Below, piece by piece: positions 1 through 5,692 of a stretch of 9,299 nucleotides of DNA; the first letter of the stretch is position 1, and every line of letters begins with the position of its first letter. The notes under the pieces are model-generated. The model was given only the letters and a program-made list of their open reading frames with translations, was not told where the DNA came from and searched no databases. The translations under genes were made by a program, and so were the position numbers. The stretch comes from Chitinophagaceae bacterium (GTDB lineage: Bacteria > Bacteroidota > Bacteroidia > Chitinophagales > Chitinophagaceae), in assembly GCA_014379785.1 (NCBI GenBank), contig JACMLD010000072.1, positions 1 through 9,299 on the forward strand, read 5' to 3'.

Positions 1-1373
1 AGATTGTATGCTGAATCGTAGTTGTTTTCTATTTCGCCGTCGAGGATTGCATCCTTGATGGCATTTTTTATTTCACCCACCTCCCGGCTGGGGCCGATTC
101 CAAAAATCTTCATGATCATTTCGCCGGTAATCGGGGGCTGCCATTCTCTTATACGGTCTTTTTCTTCCACTTCCGCCATGCGCTGTCTGACCATTTCAAA
201 ATTCTCCAGGAAGCGCTTGACCTTCTGCCTGTTTTTGCTGGTAATGTCTGCTTCGCACAGTGTCATCAATGCGTCGATGTCCTGCCCTGCATCATAAAGA
301 AGGCGGCGGACCGCTGAGTCGGTGATATTCTCTTTGGTGAGGCTAATCGGTCTCAGGTGCAATTCCACCAGTTTGCGCACAAACCGCATTTTTTCGTTTT
401 GCGGCAATTTCAGTTTTGCAAAGATTTTTGGCACCATTCTGCCGCCTACTACTTCATGGCCGTGAAAAGTCCAGCCATGCCCTTCTTCAAAAAACTTTGT
501 TGCGGGTTTTGCTATATCGTGCAGGAGAGCGGCCCAGCGCAACCAGATATCATCTGATTTTAGTGAAATATTGTCGATCACCTGGAGGGTATGGTAAAAA
601 TTATCCTTGTGCCCTTTGCCGTCGATATACTCGGCTCCGGCAAGATCTACCATCTGCGGGAAAATGATTTCAAGGAGTCCGCTTCTGTACAATAAATCAA
701 AACCCACAGAAGGCTTTGGGCTCATCAGGATTTTATTGAGCTCATCGGTGATTCTCTCTTGCGATATAATGCTGATGCGAGCTGCGTTTCGGATTATACC
801 TTCCCAGGATTCGGCTTCCAGGACAAAATCCAGTTGCGATGCAAACCGGATACCGCGCAGCATCCGGAGCGGGTCGTCTGTGAAAGTTTTATCAGCGTCC
901 ATGGGTGTTCTGAGTATCCGCTTCTGAATATCTTCTATCCCGTTAAATGGATCAACCATTCTTCCAAAATCATTTTCATTCAGGCTGATACCGATCGCGT
1001 TGATGGTGAAGTCGCGTCTTTCCTGGTCGTCCTGTACCGTACCCGGAAGTACGTCAGGATTTCTGCTTTCAGAGCGATAGCTTTCTTTTCTGGCTCCCAC
1101 GAATTCTATTTCGAGGTCTTCAGCCAGTATGCGGGCAGTACCAAAGTTTTTGTAGAAAGAAACATGAGGGAGGGGATTGAATTGTCTTGCTACTGCGTGT
1201 GCCAGATCGATGCCATCGCCCACGCATACAATATCAGCGTCCTTTGTAGGTCGGCCGATGATCTTGTCTCTGACGAAACCACCGATGATATAAGTTTCAT
1301 ATTGCAGTTCAGCGGCAGCATGTGCGATTTTGCTGAATACAGACAATTCTTTTTCCGTACACCTGATATCCAT
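1..1373 (-). CDS. cca: CCA tRNA nucleotidyltransferase (poly(A) polymerase/HD-domain family), 3' end cut by window edge
   Basis: Adds or repairs the 3'-terminal CCA of tRNAs from CTP and ATP, in the cytoplasm. The frame is open from an ATG at 1373 to the left edge (457 codons visible, stop not reached). Residues 31-36 read GGFVRD and residues 44-48 KDADI, which carries the DxD metal-binding pair (D45, D47) of class II nucleotidyltransferases. RRDFTINAI (119-127) and RMLRGIRFASQL (170-181) are the family's nucleotide-recognition and neck motifs. An HD phosphohydrolase-type domain follows, with H260, H285-D286 (LLHDIAK) and H306. An in-frame TAA, the stop of the gene upstream, lies 18 nt before this ATG, and no other ATG intervenes. 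It is last of three leftward genes with tight spacing, so probably co-transcribed with tsaC and the glycosyltransferase. A poly(A) polymerase role is the alternative. The length, nearly complete at 457 residues, fits bacterial CCA enzymes with an HD domain. Confidence 0.9.
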   Translation of the reverse strand, partial: MDIRCTEKELSVFSKIAHAAAELQYETYIIGGFVRDKIIGRPTKDADIVCVGDGIDLAHAVARQFNPLPHVSFYKNFGTARILAEDLEIEFVGARKESYRSESRNPDVLPGTVQDDQERRDFTINAIGISLNENDFGRMVDPFNGIEDIQKRILRTPMDADKTFTDDPLRMLRGIRFASQLDFVLEAESWEGIIRNAARISIISQERITDELNKILMSPKPSVGFDLLYRSGLLEIIFPQMVDLAGAEYIDGKGHKDNFYHTLQVIDNISLKSDDIWLRWAALLHDIAKPATKFFEEGHGWTFHGHEVVGGRMVPKIFAKLKLPQNEKMRFVRKLVELHLRPISLTKENITDSAVRRLLYDAGQDIDALMTLCEADITSKNRQKVKRFLENFEMVRQRMAEVEEKDRIREWQPPITGEMIMKIFGIGPSREVGEIKNAIKDAILDGEIENNYDSAYN

Positions 1374-1391
1374 TGCGGCAAAAATAAGCTG

Positions 1392-2381
1392 TTAGCGGGA
1401 ATGTATGAGCCATCGGCTGACTGCATCGATCACAAAGCCGTTGTCAATATCCTGAAGACATTTAGGGTTGCCATAGATTTTGCAAACATTGTTTCTGCAG
1501 GGCTCGCAGGGCAGTTTACCCATACGGATGATTTCCAGGTTTTCTTTGTTGTAGGGAGCCGTGTTGTTTTCATTGCCCGCGCCAAAAAGAACAATCACCG
1601 GTGTGCCCGTGGCATTTGCGAGGTGAGCGGGACCCGAATCTGTGGTGATGACAAGGGCCGCATCTGTCATCGTTTGAATCAGTGTGGCGATGGACGTTTT
1701 CCCGCAAAGGTTATTGATTTGATGACCCGGAGTCAGTAAGTTGATTACATCGTTTACATGTGCGGTATCCGAGGGGCCACCCAGCATTGAAATGGTATGT
1801 TGCGGAAACTGGTCCAGCACGTCCTGCACGAGTGAGGCCGCTTTTTCTACCGGCAGTCGCCTTGAAGAAGCTTCTGAATTGACATTGATAAGCAGTCCGC
1901 CCGATGGATTGCGGGAAGGAATCGTCAGCCTGATTGGTTGCACTTTGATATCTTTCTCAGAAAATTTTTGAAGCAGGTGAATGTATTCGTCTACTCTGTG
2001 TATGTTCTCCGGGCGATTGTAAGCGTTTGTAAGCAGTATGGAGCGGAGCTCTTTGCGATATCCGATTCGCTTCGCTGCACCTGAACCCAGGCCAGTTACG
2101 GCGGTGGAAAATGAATCGGGCAATGAGAAATAAAGATCTGCTTTTGTGGTTTGGCGGATCGATTTTCCAAAACGGTAGGCGCCCGCAAGACCTGGATATT
2201 CAGACTTTGAAAAAACATACCGGTTTGCTATTTCCGGGAAGAAGTCGAGCAGTGTGTCGATACCCTTTTTGGCTATAACATCTATCTGCGCATTGGGATA
2301 GACCTGTCGCAGCGCATTGATAAAGCCAATGCTCATGACCATATCGCCTAACCAGTTTGGTAGTCTTACCAATATCTTCAT
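1392..2381 (-). CDS. Glycosyltransferase family 9 protein, ADP-heptose:LPS heptosyltransferase-like (WaaF-like)
   Basis: Probable heptosyl-type transferase acting at the inner face of the cytoplasmic membrane on lipopolysaccharide or another surface glycan. The 329-residue protein starts MKILVRLPNWLGDMVMS, the typical GT9 N-terminal strand and loop with the conserved GD. Residues 247-267 form the GT9 signature: TDSGPAHLANATG followed by TPVIVLFG. A cysteine cluster near the C-terminus (C292, C295, C300, C308) resembles that of WaaF-type enzymes. The frame is open 20 codons further upstream, to an ATG at 2441, but that extension would overlap the end of tsaC and has no family-like sequence, so I take the ATG at 2381. 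This leaves 20 nt to the tsaC stop and 18 nt to the cca start. The GT9 family is certain. The acceptor and sugar are inferred only from the family and cannot be fixed from this window. Confidence 0.87.
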   Translation of the reverse strand: MKILVRLPNWLGDMVMSIGFINALRQVYPNAQIDVIAKKGIDTLLDFFPEIANRYVFSKSEYPGLAGAYRFGKSIRQTTKADLYFSLPDSFSTAVTGLGSGAAKRIGYRKELRSILLTNAYNRPENIHRVDEYIHLLQKFSEKDIKVQPIRLTIPSRNPSGGLLINVNSEASSRRLPVEKAASLVQDVLDQFPQHTISMLGGPSDTAHVNDVINLLTPGHQINNLCGKTSIATLIQTMTDAALVITTDSGPAHLANATGTPVIVLFGAGNENNTAPYNKENLEIIRMGKLPCEPCRNNVCKIYGNPKCLQDIDNGFVIDAVSRWLIHSR

Positions 2382-2401
2382 GACTGTAAAGTAACAATGA
2401 T

Positions 2402-2974
2402 TTATGGACGAATGATGGTCGGCGGTTTGGCACCGTTCCATTTTATTACAGATGATGCGGTTGCTGCGCTTTTATCATCCTGACGGTATTGCACGCAATA
2501 ATCTACGGAGTTTTTGATCTGGTCTGTGACTTCGCTGAAATGCTGAGGTGCTGGTTGTCCGCTGACATTGGCAGAGGTTGATACAATGGGTTTTCTGAAT
2601 CTTTTGATCAGGTTGCGGCAGAAGGTTTCATTCACGATCCGGATGCCTACCGAGCCATCAGTAGCAAGGATATTTTCAGCAAGTCCGATGGCATTTTCGT
2701 AAATGACGGTGGTTGGGCGGGTCAATGTTTGCAGGTAATCGAACACTGCCAGATCGGGCGCCGCCACGTGTTGCAATATGTCGCGCTCGCCGGACATGAG
2801 CACGATCAGACTTTTGCTTTCTGCGCGCTGTTTGATGGTGAATATTTTCGCAACTGCCTCGGGGTTGGTGGCATCGCAACCCAGTCCCCACACGGTGTCT
2901 GTGGGATAGAGAATAACGCCTCCGGCATTGAGGACGGACAGGCAGGATTCGATGTCCGGCAAAAAATCTTTCAT
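2402..2974 (-). CDS. tsaC: L-threonylcarbamoyladenylate synthase (TsaC/YrdC/Sua5 family, short form)
   Basis: Makes threonylcarbamoyl-AMP from threonine, bicarbonate and ATP, the first step of the t6A37 modification of ANN-decoding tRNAs, in the cytoplasm. The 190-residue protein is essentially one YrdC domain and lacks the C-terminal Sua5 extension. Visible motifs are ILYPTDTVWGLGCDA (21-35), IKQR (47-50), SLIVLMSG (55-62) and STSANVSG (132-139); the KxR and STSAN segments bind nucleotide and substrate in the family. An ATG seven codons upstream (2995) keeps the frame open, but the ATG at 2974 fits the family N-terminus and sits 4 nt after an exact TAnnTTTG promoter box, so transcription probably starts at or beside it. 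The gene heads a leftward run with the GT9 gene and cca, and is divergent from sucC with 47 nt between start codons. Confidence 0.9.
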   Translation of the reverse strand: MKDFLPDIESCLSVLNAGGVILYPTDTVWGLGCDATNPEAVAKIFTIKQRAESKSLIVLMSGERDILQHVAAPDLAVFDYLQTLTRPTTVIYENAIGLAENILATDGSVGIRIVNETFCRNLIKRFRKPIVSTSANVSGQPAPQHFSEVTDQIKNSVDYCVQYRQDDKSAATASSVIKWNGAKPPTIIRP

Positions 2975-2978
2975 GCTG

Positions 2979-2986
2979 CAAAGGTA
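2979..2986 (-). promoter_or_regulatory. Bacteroidota -7 box TACCTTTG, 4 nt before tsaC start
   Basis: On the minus strand TACCTTTG-CAGC-ATG matches the Bacteroidota -7 consensus TAnnTTTG exactly. A TTTG on the same strand (3010-3013) could be the -33 element, with a 23-nt spacer that is at the long end for this promoter class. If the box is used, the RNA begins within a few bases of the AUG and the message is essentially leaderless. The putative -33 falls only 9 nt before the sucC start on the other strand. Confidence 0.6.
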
Positions 2987-2999
2987 TGCGGGCATTCAT

Positions 3000-3007
3000 T
3001 ATCTTCG
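3000..3007 (+). promoter_or_regulatory. Weak candidate -7 box TATCTTCG for sucC
   Basis: TATCTTCG differs from TAnnTTTG at one fixed position and ends 14 nt before the sucC ATG. I see no clear -33 TTTG at a normal distance, since that place is occupied by the tsaC box on the other strand. It is the best promoter candidate in the 47-nt divergent gap, but only a weak one. Confidence 0.25.
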
Positions 3008-3021
3008 TCCAAATTATACTT

Positions 3022-4233
3022 ATGAACCTTCACGAATACCAGGCTAAGGAATTGCTGAAAAAGTACAATGTTCCCGTTCAGGAGGGAATACCGGTTGACT
3101 CTGCAAAAGCTGCTGAAGAGGCTTATAAACAAATCAAGGTACAGACTGGAAATAGTTTCGCGGTGGTAAAGGCCCAGATACATGCCGGCGGAAGAGGCAA
3201 GGGGAAAATTCAGGGCACCGAACAGCGTGGTGTGGAGGTTGGAAAGAGTTCAGAAAATGTAAAGCAGATAGCTTCAAATATTTTGGGCGGCACACTGGTG
3301 ACCATCCAGACCGGCCCTGCGGGTAAGGTGGTGAATAAGGTGCTGGTAGCACAGGATGTTTACTATCCGGGCGCCAATCCGGTGAAGGAATTTTATCTGA
3401 GCATCCTGCTCGATCGCGCAAAAGGTCAGAATGTTATCATGTACAGCACAGAAGGCGGCATGAATATCGAAGATGTGGCACACGACACACCTGATAAGAT
3501 TTTTAAGGAGTGGGTACATCCGGGTGGAAAGTTGCTGCCGTTTCAGGCCAGGAAAATCGCGTTCAACCTGGGCTTGAGTGGTGAGGCTTTTAAAAACTGC
3601 GTGAAGTTTGTTACAAATCTTTATAAGGCATATACGGATCTGGATTGCGGAATGCTTGAAATCAATCCGCTTTTCAAAACCAGTGATGAGAAGATCATAG
3701 CGGTGGACTGCAAGATGAGTCTGGATGACAATGCGATCATGCGTCATGCCGAACTGGAAGCGCTGAGAGATAACAGTGAGGAGGATCCTACAGAGGTAGA
3801 AGCCGGAAAATACAACCTGAACTTTGTAAAGCTTGATGGCAATGTGGGATGTATGGTGAATGGTGCAGGACTGGCGATGGCGACCATGGATATGATCAAA
3901 CTGAGTGGCGGAGAGCCCGCAAACTTTCTGGATGTGGGCGGTGCGGCCAATGCGCAGACTGTGGAAGCCGGTTTCCGCATCATTCTGAAGGATCCAAAGG
4001 TAAAAGCGATTCTTATCAATATTTTCGGCGGCATCGTTCGTTGCGACAGAGTCGCACAGGGTGTTATTGATGCCTATAAGAGCATGGGAAATATCACCGT
4101 TCCGATCATCGTGAGACTGCAGGGCACGAATGCGGAGGAGGCAAAGAAGCTGATCGACGAAAGCGGTTTGAAAGTACAGAGTGCAATACTGCTCAGCGAA
4201 GCTGCCGAACTGGTGAATAAGGCGGTGGGTTAG
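3022..4233 (+). CDS. sucC: Succinyl-CoA synthetase (ADP-forming), beta subunit
   Basis: Tricarboxylic-acid-cycle enzyme subunit. With the alpha subunit SucD it converts succinyl-CoA, phosphate and ADP (or GDP) to succinate, CoA and ATP (or GTP). The 403-residue protein starts MNLHEYQAKELLKKYNVPV, the standard SucC N-terminus, which fixes the start at 3022 rather than at an ATG 36 nt upstream. An ATP-grasp domain is visible: VVKAQIHAGGRGKGK (48-62), the LEINPL metal/nucleotide segment (212-217) and DCKMSLDDNA (229-238). The C-terminal ligase domain shows LDGNVGCMVNGAGLA (271-285), the FLDVGGAAN turn (302-310), INIFGGIVRCD (332-342) and VRLQGTN (364-370). The length is slightly above the E. coli protein's (388). 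No sucD follows. The next item downstream is a 434-nt spacer with an inverted repeat, so alpha and beta subunits are encoded apart, as is common in Bacteroidota. Confidence 0.97.
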   Translation: MNLHEYQAKELLKKYNVPVQEGIPVDSAKAAEEAYKQIKVQTGNSFAVVKAQIHAGGRGKGKIQGTEQRGVEVGKSSENVKQIASNILGGTLVTIQTGPAGKVVNKVLVAQDVYYPGANPVKEFYLSILLDRAKGQNVIMYSTEGGMNIEDVAHDTPDKIFKEWVHPGGKLLPFQARKIAFNLGLSGEAFKNCVKFVTNLYKAYTDLDCGMLEINPLFKTSDEKIIAVDCKMSLDDNAIMRHAELEALRDNSEEDPTEVEAGKYNLNFVKLDGNVGCMVNGAGLAMATMDMIKLSGGEPANFLDVGGAANAQTVEAGFRIILKDPKVKAILINIFGGIVRCDRVAQGVIDAYKSMGNITVPIIVRLQGTNAEEAKKLIDESGLKVQSAILLSEAAELVNKAVG

Positions 4234-4240
4234 AGAAGGA

Positions 4241-4448
4241 GCAGATTAGAAAATTAGCAAATTAGCAAATTAGCAAATGTCGATGCTGCGAGACTAATTT
4301 TGAACAACCTACTTTGCCATAAGCCAAACTTATCAAGCATTTGACCCAAACCAGTACACTTCGCGCTAAATTCCTGCGCGAAGCTCCGACATTTGCTCAT
4401 CTGCTAATTTGCTAATCTGCTCATCTGCTCATCTGCTCATTTGCTCAT
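4241..4448. repeat. Long imperfect inverted repeat with arms made of 8-bp units
   Basis: The left arm (4241-4282) is five tandem 8-bp units of the form GCARATTA: GCAGATTA, GAAAATTA, GCAAATTA, GCAAATTA, GCAAATGT. The right arm (4387-4448) is the reverse complement in the same register, with seven units of the form TNATYTGC from 4389 to 4444. Pairing 4241-4282 with 4387-4428 gives 37 matches in 42 positions, including 10 perfect pairs at the inner end (GCAAATGTCG with CGACATTTGC). Weaker similarity continues inward for about 24 bases. The loop of roughly 104 nt holds a separate perfect hairpin. The element begins 7 nt after the sucC stop, so it may shape the 3' end of that message, but there is no T-tract of a classical terminator. 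It could instead be a dispersed genomic repeat or MITE-like element. No target duplication or transposase was found. Confidence 0.8.
4359..4383. repeat. Perfect 8-bp hairpin inside the inverted repeat
   Basis: CTTCGCGC (4359-4366) and GCGCGAAG (4376-4383) are perfect reverse complements with a 9-nt loop, TAAATTCCT. Six of the eight pairs are G-C, so the stem would be stable in RNA or single-stranded DNA. It sits just inside the right arm, whose inner extension overlaps it, so the hairpin and the full-length pairing compete. No T-run follows, so it is not a standard intrinsic terminator. Confidence 0.7.
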
Positions 4449-4559
4449 TCCCTCCCTCCCCATTTTACCCTTATCACACTCTAACTGGTACAATATTTGT
4501 CTTCATAAGCCGTTAAGCTGATATTCTATCCTATCTGATTAAAAACCAAGGGTTACCTT
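4449..4559. other. Spacer between the inverted repeat and the small ORF; no clear feature
   Basis: This AT-rich stretch begins with a C/T-rich run (4449-4470). I see no exact TAnnTTTG box, only AATATTTG at 4492-4499 with one mismatch. An AAGGG at 4548-4552 lies 7 nt before the small ORF that starts at 4560. No RNA gene or longer repeat was recognised. Confidence 0.4.
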
Positions 4560-4643
4560 ATGAAAAATCCCACAAAAATCTTCTTCGCCGTCATATTCGT
4601 GACATATGTCCTGGTGTATGGACTTTTCGCAGTGCTCAGTTAA
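4560..4643 (+). CDS. Possible 27-residue single-pass membrane microprotein
   Basis: ATG at 4560 to TAA at 4641-4643 encodes 27 residues. The N-terminus MKNPTKI is positively charged and about 20 hydrophobic residues (FFAVIFVTYVLVYGLFAVLS) run to the end. This is the pattern of a single transmembrane helix with the N-terminus inside. AAGGG ends 7 nt before the ATG, a good Shine-Dalgarno distance and unusual beside the leaderless-looking neighbours. The ORF ends 24 nt before the GNAT start, with the GNAT promoter box in between. No family is recognised. It could be a real small membrane protein or a chance ORF in a spacer. The coherent charge and hydrophobicity pattern is the main argument for it. 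Confidence 0.4.
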   Translation: MKNPTKIFFAVIFVTYVLVYGLFAVLS

Positions 4644-4655
4644 TTTACCGCTTCG

Positions 4656-4663
4656 TAGTTTTG
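4656..4663 (+). promoter_or_regulatory. Bacteroidota -7 box TAGTTTTG, 4 nt before the GNAT start
   Basis: TAGTTTTG-CTGC-ATG matches TAnnTTTG exactly and leaves 4 nt to the start codon, the same geometry as for tsaC. No convincing -33 TTTG is visible at 19-23 nt upstream. It implies a nearly leaderless message and supports the first ATG as the GNAT start. Confidence 0.5.
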
Positions 4664-4667
4664 CTGC

Positions 4668-5189
4668 ATGATCTCATTATGTATCAGAAATATCATGCCC
4701 TCTGATGACGCGGCACTTGCCATAATTATCCGTGGCGCGCTGAAAGAATTCGGTGCCAATAAGCCCGGAACTGTCTACTACGACGATTCAACAGATCATT
4801 TATCGGATTTATTTCAAACTCCTGGCAGCAGCTATTTTGTGGCCGAAGAGGATGGCCGCATACTGGGTGGCACAGGCATTTTTCCGTCCGATGGACTCCC
4901 CGCAGGGGTCTGCGAACTCGTGAAAATGTACCTCCATCATGACGCGAGGGGAAAAGGTCTGGGTTGGAAACTTATTGAAACAGCGATCGGATACGCAAAG
5001 CAATCCGGCTACCACAAAGTATACATCGAATCAATGCCTGAACTGCGAAAGGCAGTGAGCATCTATGAAAAATTCGGGTTTACACATCTGGGCGGACCCA
5101 TGGGAAACACGGGACATTTCGGATGCGATGTCTGGATGATAAAGGATTTATCTGCCGCCGAGGATATAAGCGAGACGAACACCAAATGA
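4668..5189 (+). CDS. GNAT family N-acetyltransferase
   Basis: Transfers an acetyl group from acetyl-CoA to an amine of an unknown small molecule or protein, in the cytoplasm. The 173-residue protein has the usual GNAT order. IRNIMPSDDAALAIIIR (6-22) forms the first strand and helix. VCELVKMYLHHDARGKGLG (81-99) contains motif A, with the acetyl-CoA pyrophosphate-binding loop ARGKGLG. AVSIYEKFGFTHLGG (129-143) is motif B with the conserved Tyr and the YEKFGF turn. The ATG at 4668 is preferred over M10, because M10 would remove the first strand and because the promoter box lies 4 nt upstream. The last 42 nt overlap, in convergent orientation, the end of the barrel gene. That part encodes a tail beyond the conserved fold. 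The substrate cannot be told from the sequence. Confidence 0.9.
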   Translation: MISLCIRNIMPSDDAALAIIIRGALKEFGANKPGTVYYDDSTDHLSDLFQTPGSSYFVAEEDGRILGGTGIFPSDGLPAGVCELVKMYLHHDARGKGLGWKLIETAIGYAKQSGYHKVYIESMPELRKAVSIYEKFGFTHLGGPMGNTGHFGCDVWMIKDLSAAEDISETNTK

Positions 5190-5669
5190 GGTGAAAGTTC
5201 CGCCGTCGAAAGCATACACATCAAACTTCGCAGTAGCGTCGAAAGCTTCTCCGAACTGATACCCTACCTGCGGAGAAAATGCGAAAGCAGTACGGCTTGA
5301 AACACCCGCGGTTGTAAATCGCACAATTGCAGCGCCAAGCTGTCCGCCTGCATGAAAATTATCAGTTGCATAATATTTCGCACCAACTCTAAGCGGAACA
5401 ATTTGAGCATTCTTATAATTCGTTCCCTGTCCAAGGCTTTTTCCGAAGAAGTTATTCACTCCGATATGTCCTACCAGCGAAAGCTGATCAAGCAAAGCGT
5501 ATTCTGCCTGGGCAGACGCACCGATACCTACACTATGTGTTTTACTGAAGTCTCCGATTGCGAAAGCAAGTTCACCACCCACATCGAATGAAAAGGCTTT
5601 TCTGTCTGACTGGGCAAATACAGCGGTACCTGCCACCAGCATCACGATTACAAAGTATAATTTTTTCAT
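5148..5669 (-). CDS. Small outer-membrane beta-barrel protein (OmpA-N/OMP_b-brl type)
   Basis: Probable outer-membrane protein of 173 residues. Residues 1-19 are a signal peptide (MKK, hydrophobic core, then AVFA) with a likely signal peptidase I cut before Q20. The mature part alternates polar and apolar residues in Gly-rich segments typical of a small barrel of about eight strands: FSFDVGGELAFAIG (27-40), VGIGASAQAEYALL, LSLVGHIGVNNFF, IVPLRVGAKYYA, FHAGGQLGAAIVRF, AFAFSPQVGYQFG, DATAKFDVYAF and a final strand FTSFGVRLAYILGGR. No enzymatic motif is seen, and its role may be structural or a porin-like adhesin. It begins 23 nt after the PBP stop but has its own exact promoter box in that gap, so it need not depend on the upstream genes. 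Its last 13 codons and stop overlap the GNAT gene tail-to-tail. Confidence 0.8.
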   Translation of the reverse strand: MKKLYFVIVMLVAGTAVFAQSDRKAFSFDVGGELAFAIGDFSKTHSVGIGASAQAEYALLDQLSLVGHIGVNNFFGKSLGQGTNYKNAQIVPLRVGAKYYATDNFHAGGQLGAAIVRFTTAGVSSRTAFAFSPQVGYQFGEAFDATAKFDVYAFDGGTFTSFGVRLAYILGGR

Positions 5670-5674
5670 AGCTG

Positions 5675-5682
5675 CAAAGTTA
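5675..5682 (-). promoter_or_regulatory. Bacteroidota -7 box TAACTTTG, 5 nt before the barrel-gene start
   Basis: On the minus strand TAACTTTG-CAGCT-ATG matches TAnnTTTG exactly and leaves 5 nt to the start codon. The box lies wholly inside the 23-nt gap after the PBP gene, so any -33 contact would fall in the last PBP codons. No clear TTTG is seen there. It suggests independent, leaderless expression of the barrel protein. Confidence 0.55.
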
Positions 5683-5692
5683 AGACATTTTA

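Noticed and set aside
759..1739. Long open frame of 326 codons on the plus strand
   Set aside because: It lies antisense across cca and the GT9 gene, both of which have clear family motifs, and its translation has no recognisable domain.
2382..2441. Upstream start of the GT9 gene (ATG at 2441)
   Set aside because: It would overlap tsaC by 40 nt and add residues with no GT9 character; the family N-terminus begins at 2381.
2986..3021. Upstream start of sucC (ATG at 2986)
   Set aside because: It adds 12 residues not found in SucC proteins and would overlap the tsaC promoter box; MNLHEYQ at 3022 is the standard start.
3274..3747. 157-codon open frame on the minus strand
   Set aside because: It is antisense to sucC, which is beyond doubt, and has no family features.
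4359..4383. Intrinsic terminator of sucC
   Set aside because: The stem is good but no T-tract follows and it lies more than 120 nt after the stop. It may still affect RNA 3' ends.
4389..4444. CRISPR-like repeat array
   Set aside because: The period is 8 bp with no spacers and there are no cas genes; it is one arm of an inverted repeat.
4234..4667. tRNA or other structural RNA gene in the spacer
   Set aside because: No cloverleaf, conserved tRNA arms or known riboswitch core was recognised; only the repeat and hairpin described.
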